Assembly: GCF_000814675.1 (NCBI RefSeq)
Contig: NZ_JWIG01000016.1
Location: 1 to 64,000, forward strand
Source of the DNA: Pseudoalteromonas distincta
GTDB lineage: Bacteria; Pseudomonadota; Gammaproteobacteria; Enterobacterales; Alteromonadaceae
Direction of reading: 5' to 3'
Length of the DNA: 64,000 nucleotides
The position numbers and the translations under genes were made by a program. Below the pieces are notes generated by a model that saw nothing but the letters and a program-made list of their open reading frames with translations, made no database searches and was not told the DNA's origin. Shown one piece after another: positions 41,321-50,989 of the stretch. Position 1 is the first letter of the stretch. Each line of letters starts with the position of its first letter.

Positions 41321-44254
41321 TTAGAACGTGTAACGTGCACCAATTGAGTAACGAGGACCGTATTGATTAGCAAATAAGAACTGCTCTTCGTAACGTCCGT
41401 AACCTTCTTCGGTGGCATTATTTAAGTTTATGCCATCAAAAAATACCGTTACGTTTTCGTTTACATCGTAGTTAACGCTCATATCCCATTGGCCATACGC
41501 TTTAGCATATTGCGGAGGCGCATCGGCTGAGCCTTGTGCTTGGCCAACACCAATTAGGTATGAGTCGCGCCATGCGTAAGTAATTTTAACTGATAGGCCG
41601 TCTTTTTCGTAAAAGCCTTGGAAGTTAGCTGAGTCACTTAAGCCTGTAAGCGGTGCTTGTTGATCAAGGCTTTCGCTATCAAATTCAACGTCGCCATCTA
41701 CAAACGTTGCGTTAACACCAACACCAAAACCGGTTTCACCAATTAAGTGCTGAACAGCTACTTCAAAACCATCTACCGATTTACTGTCGGTGTTTTGTGG
41801 TTGGCTAATATTCCATGTAATTAGCGGATCGTCGCTGTTTGGTTCAATAACGCCATTTGCATTGCCGTAACCGCTGGCAATCATTTGTGCAAAAATAGCG
41901 TCGGTTGTTGCTTGCTCACCACGTGATTCAATATCGCTTACGGCTTGTAAGTAACGAGGGCCGTTTAAAATATCGTGCAAGCCATCAATAGTAGTTTGCG
42001 TAATAGTGGTTTGAATAAAGTTATCAACGTCTTTTTTAAAGTAACCAACAGATGCGTAGCTGCCTTCTGCGTAGTAATACTCAAGTGATAAATCAAGGTT
42101 TGTTGATTCAAACGGCAATAAGTTTGTATTACCTTGGCTACCTGTACGAGAACCAGGTTTTGGGCTGCCTGTTAAGCTGCGGCCACCGGCTAAATTACCT
42201 AGTGGTGCACGCGACATTGTTTTACCCCAAGATACGCGGGCTACTACGTCTTCAGTTAAATCAACACTTACGTCGATTGAAGGCAGTAAAACATCGTAAT
42301 CACCTTGTTGCTCTAAGAAGTTATCATCGCCGCCAGCAGCGTATTGCATGATCCACTCTGAAGCGCTGATCCAATTAACTTGATCTTCAACGCGTTGGCG
42401 CACAGTACTGGTTACGTCTGTTTGCTCATAGCGTAGGCCTGCATTTACTTTTACGTAGTAGTTACTTACGTCAAATTCCCAGCTTGATTGAACGTAAAAG
42501 CTATTAGTGATTTCTTCTACGTAGCTCTCGCTATCTATTCCGTCTGCGTATGCATTAGCAGCATATGCATCGCCACCTGTTACATCTGCTGTTAAGTAAG
42601 CAATTTGGCGTGCAACAGCTTCGTCAAAATCGTAGGTATAGTAGTAACCAGGTTGTAAGTTGCTGCCGCCCCCTTCAAATTGATCTAAAAGGCTCGATGT
42701 ATCGTGGCGAGTAAACATGCTATCTGGGAATATTTCTGTATACGATGGGTTGAAGCCTGGACCACCTACTAAACCACTCCATGCGGTGTAACCACCGGTG
42801 TTTTGTTCTGTACGTGATGCGCCAAATTTTACTTTAACTAAACCAATGTCATAACTTTCGTTATACCATGTTGTATGTAGCTGTAATTGCTCAATGTTTG
42901 ACTCACCTGGCGAGTGGGTAAACTGACTAAAGTTTGAATCAATTTCGCCAGGCGTTAATTCACTTGTGCCATTTAACCAATTAACTTGTGCACTGGGTAC
43001 TTCGCCCGTGCGGTAATCATAAATTTTATTAGCTAGCTGATCAGAACCTAAAATTACTTGGCCGGCACTTCCCAGCCCATTGTCGGCGCCGTTATCAGTT
43101 TCGTTTTTAGAGTCGTGGTAATCAAGCTCTACGTGCCACGTGTCGCTAATTTCCCAATCTAGGTTTAAACCAAGTGAGCGTGCTTTTACTTCTGAAGTTC
43201 CTTTATTAGCTGTGAATGACGCATCGTTACCGCTAATATCAGCATAAACAGCTGTACCATTTTCATCTAGCTCGTAGCCATTAATATTGCTACCAAAGTC
43301 GTTCCAAATACCCCAACCAATGCTTTGAGAGCCAGTTACAGCTTTACTTGCAGTGTAATCAAGTGTTGCTACAAAGCCATCTACCGGTGCGTATTGAAAA
43401 GTAACTTGTCCGTTTGTACGTTCACGTTCTACATCTTCAATAGAGTAGTTCATGTCTTTAGGGAAGTAGTAGTTACCTGCAGGGTCTGTGCGGTTATCAA
43501 CGACGTTGCTGCTATCTAATTCAGGTAAGTCTACGTTTGCCTGCCAGCCTTGAATATTGGCACTTTGTTTTTGAAAGTCACGCTCTTGGTGCGAAAATGA
43601 AAAACCAAAACCAAAAGTGTCATCTACAAAAGTATTGCTGTAAACAGTAGAAAACTCTGGTGTTACGTCATCACCAGCTTCGTTTGACGAGTCGTGGTTT
43701 GCTTTAACGGTAGCTGAAAAGTTTTGACCCGGCTTTTGAAAAGGGCGCGCAGTAGAAATATTAACTGTTGCACCTAAGCCACCGCTTGGCACGTCTGCAC
43801 GTGCAGTTTTAAACACTTCAAGGGCACTTACGCCCTCAGAGGCAACGTTTTCAAGATTATACGAACGTGTATAACCTGTGCCCGGCATTTGGCGGCCATT
43901 TAAGGTTATTAAGTTAAACTCAGGACCAAAACCACGTACTGTAATTTGGCTACCTTCACCGTTTGCGCGGCTCACCGATACGCCGGTAATACGTTGTAAT
44001 GATTCTGCTAAGTTGGTATCTGGGAATTTACCCATTTCTTCAGATGAAATGGCATCTACAATACCAGAAGAGTCGCGTTTCATATCCATAGAACGAATAA
44101 GTGAACCACGAATACCTTTTACTTCAATAACTTCTACATCAGATGAAACGCTTGTTTGTGCTTCTGCCGCAATAGCTGTGTTTAATGTGCTCGCAGCAAT
44201 GATGAGAGACACAGAAGCCGCAAGTTGGCTCTTTTTAAAATTGAATGTGTTCAT
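41321..44254 (-). CDS. TonB-dependent receptor, probable laminarin transporter
   Basis: The product is 977 residues with a signal peptide (LAASVSLIIAASTLNTAIA, then AEAQT). The plug has VEVIEVKGIRGSLIRSMDMK, FPDTNLAESLQRITGVSVSR, ITVRGFGPEFNLITLNGRQM and GGLGATVNISTARPF, the pattern of the large carbohydrate-uptake receptors of Alteromonadales and Caulobacter. The barrel ends RYSIGARYTF with terminal phenylalanine. It lies downstream of the GH16 laminarinase on the same strand, 242 bases apart with a MITE in between. Beta-1,3-glucan fragments are the likely cargo; this is inferred from the neighbour. Confidence 0.86.
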   Translation of the reverse strand: MNTFNFKKSQLAASVSLIIAASTLNTAIAAEAQTSVSSDVEVIEVKGIRGSLIRSMDMKRDSSGIVDAISSEEMGKFPDTNLAESLQRITGVSVSRANGEGSQITVRGFGPEFNLITLNGRQMPGTGYTRSYNLENVASEGVSALEVFKTARADVPSGGLGATVNISTARPFQKPGQNFSATVKANHDSSNEAGDDVTPEFSTVYSNTFVDDTFGFGFSFSHQERDFQKQSANIQGWQANVDLPELDSSNVVDNRTDPAGNYYFPKDMNYSIEDVERERTNGQVTFQYAPVDGFVATLDYTASKAVTGSQSIGWGIWNDFGSNINGYELDENGTAVYADISGNDASFTANKGTSEVKARSLGLNLDWEISDTWHVELDYHDSKNETDNGADNGLGSAGQVILGSDQLANKIYDYRTGEVPSAQVNWLNGTSELTPGEIDSNFSQFTHSPGESNIEQLQLHTTWYNESYDIGLVKVKFGASRTEQNTGGYTAWSGLVGGPGFNPSYTEIFPDSMFTRHDTSSLLDQFEGGGSNLQPGYYYTYDFDEAVARQIAYLTADVTGGDAYAANAYADGIDSESYVEEITNSFYVQSSWEFDVSNYYVKVNAGLRYEQTDVTSTVRQRVEDQVNWISASEWIMQYAAGGDDNFLEQQGDYDVLLPSIDVSVDLTEDVVARVSWGKTMSRAPLGNLAGGRSLTGSPKPGSRTGSQGNTNLLPFESTNLDLSLEYYYAEGSYASVGYFKKDVDNFIQTTITQTTIDGLHDILNGPRYLQAVSDIESRGEQATTDAIFAQMIASGYGNANGVIEPNSDDPLITWNISQPQNTDSKSVDGFEVAVQHLIGETGFGVGVNATFVDGDVEFDSESLDQQAPLTGLSDSANFQGFYEKDGLSVKITYAWRDSYLIGVGQAQGSADAPPQYAKAYGQWDMSVNYDVNENVTVFFDGINLNNATEEGYGRYEEQFLFANQYGPRYSIGARYTF

Positions 44255-44304
44255 AATAGCTCTGCTTTATAAAATGTTGTTCAAGAGTGAAGGTGCTGTG
44301 TAAT

Positions 44305-44463
44305 ACCAATTTTATTAAAAATATGATCATTCTATCGCATTAAATAACTCACTAACTGCGTTAAAAATTATTTATATAGAACAACTATATGTCACAATTT
44401 TCGCCTTGTTATTGTGCTATTTTCTTAGCGCTATAATAGGTCTCTTGTTTAATGCAATTGGTA
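44305..44463. repeat. MITE-like element, copy C
   Basis: TACCAATT at the left and AATTGGTA at the right are perfect inverted ends. The 159-base element is closely similar to copy B and contains a hairpin (TATTGTGCTA with TAGCGCTATA). It separates the laminarinase gene from its receptor gene and could add a terminator or a promoter between them. Confidence 0.88.
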
Positions 44464-44496
44464 TAAACACCTAAAATTTTGTCAGTGAAATCTAAA

Positions 44497-46623
44497 TTAT
44501 GGGTTTGAAATTTTTACATTATCAACACGGTATACTGCGCCAGCGCCTTGGCCCCAATTAGGAAAAATCATTAATACATCTATCGCACTTACATCTAAAC
44601 CGGCAGCCGATAAGTCAGAAAGCGTATAAGTATATGTTTGCCATTCGTTTAAAATAGGGGCAATGCCTTCAACACTTTCAGTAAGTGCAAGCTCTACGGC
44701 AGAGTCACCTTCGTTTGATTCAACTTTGAAAAACCATGGGGCATCGGGTGTGCTTGGCATACTCGTAACTTTCATATCAAACGTAATTTGACCAACCGTT
44801 ATGATAGCGCTTGCATCAAATGCTTCGCCGCTTCCGCCAACAGATGTACGGCTATTAAAGCCCATTACGGTAGGCGTATCATTTATAGTAAATTCTGCTG
44901 TTATACCATGTTTTTCATCATCCATTGCTTCCACTGGCGTAGAGCCGCTACAGCAGTCCCACATTGGCCAGTCAAGATTTTGGGTATCAGAGAACACATC
45001 AAGTTCAGGGAAATCTTGCGTAATTTTTACATCATCAACTCTATAAACAGCACCATTACCAGTTCCCCAAGCAGGGAAAATCATAACTACATCAATAGCA
45101 CTAATATCTAAGTTTGCAGCAACAAGATCGGTTAATTTAAATGTGTATGTTTGCCATTGACCTACAACAGGCGCAATACCTTCAACGCTTTGGGTAATAG
45201 GCAATTCGGCTGCCGTAGGGGCGTCTCCTGCGCTTTCAAGCTTAACAACCCATGTAGAGTTTGAATCAGCAGGTGCGCTAGTTACTTTCATTTTAAACTG
45301 AAAATACCCTTGTGCTAACAGGGGGGTTGCATCAAAAGGGGAAGCTACACCAGCTTCATCAGTAATGTTTGCCGCTCTTGAAATAAAACCGTTTACAGTT
45401 GGGTTTTCACCAACACTAAATTCAACTGTATTACCTTGCTGTTCATCAACAACTACTGCAGGAGTTGAGCCTCCGCAACAATCCCACGCAGGCCAATTAA
45501 TATTAAAAGAATCACCAAATATAGTTAATGGAGTAACTCCTCCAGCTATAGGTACTGGTGCATCGCCCTCAAGTAAGGCATCGTTTAAGTTATCGTAACC
45601 TGGGCGAATGGTTTCACAACCTTTACCTGTATCAGGGTTTGATGCACATTGATAAACACGTACGTAATCAATAGCAAAGGTTTGGCCGTTTTCAAATGCG
45701 CTAGCGTCTACACCTAAATCATTAACGTTTTCAGGCCAGTCACCGCCTACTGCTAGGTTTAGTAATAAGTGAAAGTCTTTATCAAATGGTGCGCTATCCC
45801 AATGCGTTGTAAGTTCGCCAGAACCTTGTTCAAAGTATTCTGCAAACCAACCACGATGTTTTAAGCCCGCAGGCTCATTTTTGGAATTATATAAAACCTC
45901 AGATTGACGCTGAGTTGCATAAAGGTAACCGTCTACGTACCAGCGAATTTCACCTTCTTGCCATTCAACAGCATACGTGTGGAAATCATCTGCTGGATTA
46001 GTATCTTCAGGGAATTTGTATTCTTGCCCTGTGTAGCTGTTATCTGGCCACGCGCGTCCGTAATGAAGGGTGCCGTGGATACTGGACTCTATACCGCCGT
46101 CTTCATCTGGTGTTTTAAGGTTTACTGATTCTAAAACATCTATTTCGCCAGAACGAGGCCAAGTGCCGTAAACTTCATCAGTTGGCAGCATCCAAAATGC
46201 TGGCCAGCTACCTTGTCCTGATGGAAGTTTGGCGCGCACTTCAAAGCGACCATACGTAAAGTCAGCGTTGTAACGCGTATTTAAGCGCGCTGAAGTGTAA
46301 GGTTTTTCTGCACCTTCTTCAGCGGGTAGGGCAACAATGTTTAACACACCGTCTGCAATAAATGCATTTTGCTCGCTGTCGGTGTAACACTGTTTCTCGT
46401 TGTTACCACCGCCATCGCAGTTTAATTCATAGTTCCATTTGTTTGTATCAATGGCTGAACCTTCAAACTCGTCGCTCCAAACCATTTGCCAATCTGATAC
46501 TGGCTCAGAGGCATCTACATTTTCAAAATTTGATTTAGTGGCAGAGTCACCACCACAGCCAGCTAACGTAACTAAAGAGATAGCGGCAAGTAAACGTGTA
46601 ATGTGCGTTGTTTCAATGTTCAT
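44497..46623 (-). CDS. GH16 laminarinase lipoprotein with two repeated C-terminal domains
   Basis: The product is 708 residues. The signal ends in the lipobox LAGC (C23), so it is a lipoprotein. The GH16 domain (about 45-330) carries GEIDVLE with nucleophile E160 and acid/base E165; WPAFWMLP, EWQEGEIRWYVDG and LLLNLAVGGDWP are typical of endo-beta-1,3-glucanases. Two similar C-terminal domains of about 150 residues follow, each with W.MWDCC.GSTP or W.AWDCCGGSTP, then GF.SR, ESVEGIAP, W.TYT and AIDV.MIFP.WG. They probably bind glucan; I do not give them a family name. It cuts laminarin at the cell surface for uptake by the adjacent receptor. Confidence 0.9.
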   Translation of the reverse strand: MNIETTHITRLLAAISLVTLAGCGGDSATKSNFENVDASEPVSDWQMVWSDEFEGSAIDTNKWNYELNCDGGGNNEKQCYTDSEQNAFIADGVLNIVALPAEEGAEKPYTSARLNTRYNADFTYGRFEVRAKLPSGQGSWPAFWMLPTDEVYGTWPRSGEIDVLESVNLKTPDEDGGIESSIHGTLHYGRAWPDNSYTGQEYKFPEDTNPADDFHTYAVEWQEGEIRWYVDGYLYATQRQSEVLYNSKNEPAGLKHRGWFAEYFEQGSGELTTHWDSAPFDKDFHLLLNLAVGGDWPENVNDLGVDASAFENGQTFAIDYVRVYQCASNPDTGKGCETIRPGYDNLNDALLEGDAPVPIAGGVTPLTIFGDSFNINWPAWDCCGGSTPAVVVDEQQGNTVEFSVGENPTVNGFISRAANITDEAGVASPFDATPLLAQGYFQFKMKVTSAPADSNSTWVVKLESAGDAPTAAELPITQSVEGIAPVVGQWQTYTFKLTDLVAANLDISAIDVVMIFPAWGTGNGAVYRVDDVKITQDFPELDVFSDTQNLDWPMWDCCSGSTPVEAMDDEKHGITAEFTINDTPTVMGFNSRTSVGGSGEAFDASAIITVGQITFDMKVTSMPSTPDAPWFFKVESNEGDSAVELALTESVEGIAPILNEWQTYTYTLSDLSAAGLDVSAIDVLMIFPNWGQGAGAVYRVDNVKISNP

Positions 46624-46689
46624 AACTGAACCCCGGTTTCAACAGATTATTGTCAGATTAATTGTTTTTTGAGCTTTGTTTTCTCATAC

Positions 46690-46732
46690 TGTAAGCGCTT
46701 ACATTTTGATATGTGTTTTGTAAGCGCTTACA
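46690..46732. promoter_or_regulatory. Twin 14-bp palindromic operators upstream of the laminarinase
   Basis: TGTAAGCGCTTACA occurs twice without any change, at 46690-46703 and 46719-46732, 29 bases apart centre to centre. The central CG palindrome fits a LacI-family regulator. The cognate regulator is not encoded in this window; the sucrose LacI protein uses a different operator. The remainder of the gap to 47043 contains only a short inverted repeat. Confidence 0.85.
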
Positions 46733-46978
46733 AATGATATTGTGGAGTACGCAAATGGTCAACATATTTGTTTATTTTATTTACAATTAGTTTACGGTAA
46801 GACCAGTTTACCAATTTGAGACTGTACATAAATTGCATTTTATACACATGGTTACGTTGTTTGTATTTTTTGATGGGAGCAAGAACGGAATATTTTTTAC
46901 GACTAAAAGTAGGAAAGGACTTAACAATTAAAAGGTTAGTTACAGGTATATTTATAGTATTTAAAGAGTATTTTGTTT

Positions 46979-47018
46979 ATACCAATCTACATAAAAGTAA
47001 TTTTAAGTGGATTGGTAT
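46979..47018. repeat. Short inverted repeat with MITE-like ends
   Basis: ATACCAATC (46979-46987) is inverted at 47010-47018 (GATTGGTAT) around 22 bases. The ends resemble those of the 160-base MITE family in this window, so this may be a minimal remnant or simply a hairpin at the end of the eight-gene operon. Confidence 0.5.
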
Positions 47019-47043
47019 CGTATGAGATAAAATATGCTTGTCT

Positions 47044-47835
47044 TTACTTGTTTTTAAAAGGCATTGAAAGTAATCCCCAAAGCGAGGCATTTTGCTTTTG
47101 GCTTGGGTATTCTTTTAAGCCAATATTTATATCTGCGTCGGCTTTTTTTGCTTTATCTTTGTAGCTACCAAATAATTTATCCCACCAAATTACACTAAAA
47201 CCATAGTTTGAGTTGGTTTCACTAACCACTTGGCTATGGTGAATTCGATGCAATATTTGCGTCATTAATATTAAACGCAGTGGTTTTTCAATGGCATTAG
47301 GTAGGCGTATATTTGCATGATTAAATAATGCTAGACCATTAAGTGCTATTTCAAAAATAAGTACTGCAATGGCAGGTATGCCAAGAGCTGTTACTGCAAT
47401 GAGTTTTATAAGTATGCTCAGTACAATTTCGATAGGGTGAAAGCGCAAGCCCGTACTTGTATCAACATGCGCATCGGCGTGGTGAACGCGGTGCAAGCGC
47501 CATAAAATAGGCACTTGATGAAATAATCTATGCTGCCAATAAATTAATATATCGAGTAAAAGTATGCTCAATATAATAATTAAACTGCTTGGTAGGGCTA
47601 TTTGATTAAATAAGCCAATGCCGTGCTCTTGATTGTAAAGTGCAACAGCGGTTAACCCAATGGGTACAACTAAGCGTGCAATAAGCGACGAGGCAAACAC
47701 TAACCCAAAATTAGCAAACCAACGTGTACTGCTTTTAATAGGTGCTTGGCGAGCTGGCTTTTGCCATTCAAGCAGCATCATTATAATTAAAATGCTAAAA
47801 AAGCAGCCGAGTCGCCACCATACTTCATTAGTCAT
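47044..47835 (-). CDS. Fatty acid hydroxylase / sterol desaturase family protein
   Basis: The product is 263 residues with four or five transmembrane helices. The three histidine clusters that hold the di-iron centre are present: HRLFH, HRVHHADAH and, near the end, HRIHHSQ. Members hydroxylate or desaturate lipids or carotenoids. It is the last gene of the long operon that begins with the receptor at 57666, and its start overlaps the phosphotransferase gene by eight bases. A role in changing a membrane lipid made by that partner is possible. Confidence 0.87.
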   Translation of the reverse strand: MTNEVWWRLGCFFSILIIMMLLEWQKPARQAPIKSSTRWFANFGLVFASSLIARLVVPIGLTAVALYNQEHGIGLFNQIALPSSLIIILSILLLDILIYWQHRLFHQVPILWRLHRVHHADAHVDTSTGLRFHPIEIVLSILIKLIAVTALGIPAIAVLIFEIALNGLALFNHANIRLPNAIEKPLRLILMTQILHRIHHSQVVSETNSNYGFSVIWWDKLFGSYKDKAKKADADINIGLKEYPSQKQNASLWGLLSMPFKNK

Positions 47836-48508
47836 TTATTACCTCAGAATTTGCACTGTTAGGCACGTTTTCAGCTGCTTTGTTAGCATCGGCTTCTTGT
47901 TGCTTAAGCGTGTGATAACCGCCATGTATACGGGTAAAAATAGTTATGCCACACGCAATAGCAAAAATGCTCGCCATAACCGCAAAGTGCTGCGGCCAAA
48001 TACAAAATGCAATAAATAGCGCTATTGTTTCAGTGCCTTCGGTTAAGCCGTTTAAGTAGTAAAAGCTTTTATATTTAAATTGCGGTTTTTCGAGTTTAAA
48101 TTTTTCGGCGGCAATCGCAAAAGCTAAAAAGCTTGAGCCCGTACCAATAAAAGTGGCAAGTAATAAGGAGCCCGCTATCGCGTTTTGCTCAGGGTTTGCC
48201 AAAATAAAGCCAAGCGGAATAGCCGCGTAAAATAAAAAGTCGAGTGTGATATCTAAAAAGCCACCCGCGCTTGAACTTTGGTTTGCATAACGTGCTAATG
48301 CGCCATCAAGTCCATCTAAAATTCGATTTAAAGCAATGGCCACTAATGCGCCGTACCACATTTCAAATGCCAGTAATGGCACGGCTAATAAGCCAACTAA
48401 AAAGCCTACAACAGTGAGCTGATCGGCGGTTATGCCGCGTTTATGCATAAGCATAACCACAGGTGTTAAAAGTGGCTTAATTACAGGGGTGATAAATTTG
48501 TCTAGCAT
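47828..48508 (-). CDS. ynjF: CDP-alcohol phosphotransferase family protein (YnjF-like)
   Basis: The product is 226 residues with about six helices. The family motif DG-x2-AR-x8-G-x3-D-x3-D is given by RILDGLDGALARYANQSSSA followed by GGFLDITLDF. Such enzymes join a CDP-activated head group or diacylglycerol to an alcohol to make phospholipids. In E. coli ynjF lies in the same cluster as ynjBCD, which matches the order here. Substrate unknown. It begins 32 bases after the ABC ATPase gene. Confidence 0.85.
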   Translation of the reverse strand: MLDKFITPVIKPLLTPVVMLMHKRGITADQLTVVGFLVGLLAVPLLAFEMWYGALVAIALNRILDGLDGALARYANQSSSAGGFLDITLDFLFYAAIPLGFILANPEQNAIAGSLLLATFIGTGSSFLAFAIAAEKFKLEKPQFKYKSFYYLNGLTEGTETIALFIAFCIWPQHFAVMASIFAIACGITIFTRIHGGYHTLKQQEADANKAAENVPNSANSEVIND

Positions 48509-48540
48509 GTTTATTGCCTTATGCGTTTAAAGCTATGTAT

Positions 48541-49179
48541 TTAAAGTGCGCTATTTAAAGTAATGAGTTGGCCATTTGCAGCGTCGGCGTCGCTATGGTC
48601 ATGAGTTACCATAATTGCAGGTAGCTTATGATCGCGTATTTGGCTAAACACGAGTTCGCGTGTATCAACACGCAGTTGGGTGTCGAGTTTGCTAAAGGGT
48701 TCGTCGAGTAAAATGGCTTTAGGTTCGCTCAGCAGCATACGTAATAATGCAACACGGGCTTGCTGCCCGCCCGATAAGTTATCGGGGTGGCGATTACCCA
48801 TGTCTTTAAGACCGACTTGCTCAAGTGCGTGTTCTATTTTTTCAAGGCGTTGTTTTTTATTACCTTTGGGCATTGCAAATGCAATGTTACCAGCAACAGT
48901 TAAATGCGAAAACAATAAAGCGTCTTGATAGAGCACTCCAATATGGCGCAAGTGTGGAGGGGTATTATCGATATTTTGACCATTAAGCCACACCTCTCCA
49001 TTGGCCTTAAAACTACTTGGTAAAGTACCCGTAAGCCAATTTAATAAGCTTGATTTACCACTGCCTGATGGGCCCATAATAGTCAGAATTTCACCGCCAT
49101 TAACTTGCTCGTTTAAGCTAAGTAGCAGCTCATTTTGGCGATAAAGCTGACAATTTTTAATCTGTAACGATGACTGCAT
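48541..49179 (-). CDS. ynjD: ABC transporter ATP-binding protein (YnjD-like)
   Basis: The product is 212 residues. Walker A is GPSGSGKSS, the signature is NLSGGQQARVALLRMLL, Walker B is AILLDEPFSKLD, and the switch histidine lies in VTHDHSDA. It energises the import system formed with the following permease and binding protein. Its short length and thiamine/spermidine-type sequence fit YnjD of E. coli. Confidence 0.9.
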   Translation of the reverse strand: MQSSLQIKNCQLYRQNELLLSLNEQVNGGEILTIMGPSGSGKSSLLNWLTGTLPSSFKANGEVWLNGQNIDNTPPHLRHIGVLYQDALLFSHLTVAGNIAFAMPKGNKKQRLEKIEHALEQVGLKDMGNRHPDNLSGGQQARVALLRMLLSEPKAILLDEPFSKLDTQLRVDTRELVFSQIRDHKLPAIMVTHDHSDADAANGQLITLNSAL

Positions 49180-49234
49180 TAAAAAACCTTAACCCTGATA
49201 GTGTTAAACATGGGTGCTTTAAATATGTGCACTT

Positions 49235-50989
49235 TTAAGCACGTGCACTTTTGAAAAAATATTTAGGTAAACCCCATGCCAGTATAAATCCAATAAGTGG
49301 CAACGCCATTTGCATAATAGCGTACACGGCACTGGTGCGTCTGCTTGCGCCATTGGCAAGCGTAACAGCTTCGGTTGTTATTGTGGCTATGCGCCCGCCG
49401 CCAGCTAATAGCGTGGGGAGGTATTGTCCAAAACTAATTGCTAAGCCCAGTGCGGCTGCAATTAAAATAGGGGCAAACAACTGAGGTAGTTTTACTTTAA
49501 AAAACACCTTGCATGGCGCTGCGCCTAGGCTTGCTGCAACATGAGCAAAACGAGGATCTAAGCGCCTATAACTGCTCGCAAGTGACAAAAACACATAAGG
49601 CAACACAAACAGTAAATGCGTAAGTACCACATTAAAAAATGCGGCTTGGTTATTTACCAATTGTTGTATCCATACTAGCCCAAACAAAAAGGCAATACTG
49701 GGTACTAATAACGGTAAGTAAATAATTAAACTGGTAAAACGAGAAATCGGTTTGTCGCTCAATTGCTCTGATTCTAAACACAATAAAGTAAGAATAATGG
49801 CAAATAATGTGGTTACTAAACCGATTGCTAGGGTATTAAAAAGCGGGCTGCTCATTTGCATTAGCGCACTTTTAAAATGCAGTAGTGTAAATTGCTCAGG
49901 CATTGCATCTGGAAAGCGCCAAAAGCCTGCAACCGACCACATAACTAAACCAATAAGCGACAACAGTATAAAGCCAATTACTAATGTGGTGAGTACGACC
50001 GTTATTTTTTGCCAATAAAATCCGCCGTATTCGCGCACTCCATTAGTGAGGGAGTCGCTAAATAGCACTTTTACGGCCTTTTCTGCGCCAAGCCAAAGGG
50101 CTAATAACCCACCTGTAACAGCCAGTTGTAATAAAGCACCCGCTGAGGCTTTAATACGCAGATTTAAATCAACATCGTTAAACCAATGCATTATTGCAAC
50201 GGCTAACGTGGGTGGTGTATTTGGGCCTAAAATGAGTGGCATTTCTACACTGGCACTTGCATAGGCAAGCACGGCTAAAAGGGGTAAACGCAGCAGCGGA
50301 TAAAGGCTTGGCAGTATTACTTTAAAAAAGGCGGTCATTGGGCAATAACCCAAGTTAAGCGCAACCTTATGTTGTTGGCGTAATTTTTTGCCAAGCTCAG
50401 GTTGTGCAAGTACGCCCAGTGCCATTAGTAATAAAAAGGGAAGCTCTTTGAGTGTTAAGCCTAAAATAATACTAATACCGAATGAATCATGCGGAAACAT
50501 GCCGTTTGGCGCAAGTTCCCAGCCGCTTAACCAAGGCGACGCTAAGCGTGAAATCATACCTGAAGGGGCAATTAAAAACCCTACTGCAATAGCCGCGGCG
50601 GCATGAGGTATAACTAATATAGGGCTCAATAAACGCTGAATTCGGTTAAGCCACGGGCTATTAAAAAACGCAGCTAAAATCATTAAAGTAATGATAAATG
50701 CAAGCAGAGTACTTATTAAGCCCGTTGCAACGCTTAAGGTAACCATTTGAGTAAGGCCAGGTGTTTGCCAAAGGGCATTAAAACCTTGCAAGCTAAATGT
50801 TGTTTGCTCAAGTACGGGCGCATAACCAAAGGCAGGCAGCAATACGCTAATTAAGCCACCAAGTACGGGTAGTATAAGTAAAGCGAGTAAAAATCGCGGG
50901 CTAAATTTTACAATGCGCGTAAACATATCGGTGCTGCACTGCGTTGTTGCTTTGGTATTAATCTGTACACTTTTTGAAATAACGCTCAT
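49235..50989 (-). CDS. ynjC: ABC transporter permease, two fused membrane domains (YnjC-like)
   Basis: The product is 584 residues from an ATG that overlaps the stop of the binding-protein gene by four bases (ATGA). Two permease halves are fused: each has about six helices and an EAA-like loop (first LKKLRQQHKVALNLGYCPMTAFFKVILP-type region near residue 200; second RFAHVAASLGAAPCKVFFKV near 480). E. coli YnjC has the same fused form. The imported compound is unknown. Confidence 0.86.
   Translation of the reverse strand: MSVISKSVQINTKATTQCSTDMFTRIVKFSPRFLLALLILPVLGGLISVLLPAFGYAPVLEQTTFSLQGFNALWQTPGLTQMVTLSVATGLISTLLAFIITLMILAAFFNSPWLNRIQRLLSPILVIPHAAAAIAVGFLIAPSGMISRLASPWLSGWELAPNGMFPHDSFGISIILGLTLKELPFLLLMALGVLAQPELGKKLRQQHKVALNLGYCPMTAFFKVILPSLYPLLRLPLLAVLAYASASVEMPLILGPNTPPTLAVAIMHWFNDVDLNLRIKASAGALLQLAVTGGLLALWLGAEKAVKVLFSDSLTNGVREYGGFYWQKITVVLTTLVIGFILLSLIGLVMWSVAGFWRFPDAMPEQFTLLHFKSALMQMSSPLFNTLAIGLVTTLFAIILTLLCLESEQLSDKPISRFTSLIIYLPLLVPSIAFLFGLVWIQQLVNNQAAFFNVVLTHLLFVLPYVFLSLASSYRRLDPRFAHVAASLGAAPCKVFFKVKLPQLFAPILIAAALGLAISFGQYLPTLLAGGGRIATITTEAVTLANGASRRTSAVYAIMQMALPLIGFILAWGLPKYFFKSARA

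Noticed and set aside
46816..47025. Open frame of 69 codons between the laminarinase operators and the hydroxylase gene
   Set aside because: It has no ribosome binding site, runs through the inverted repeat at 46979-47018 and shows no protein-like composition.
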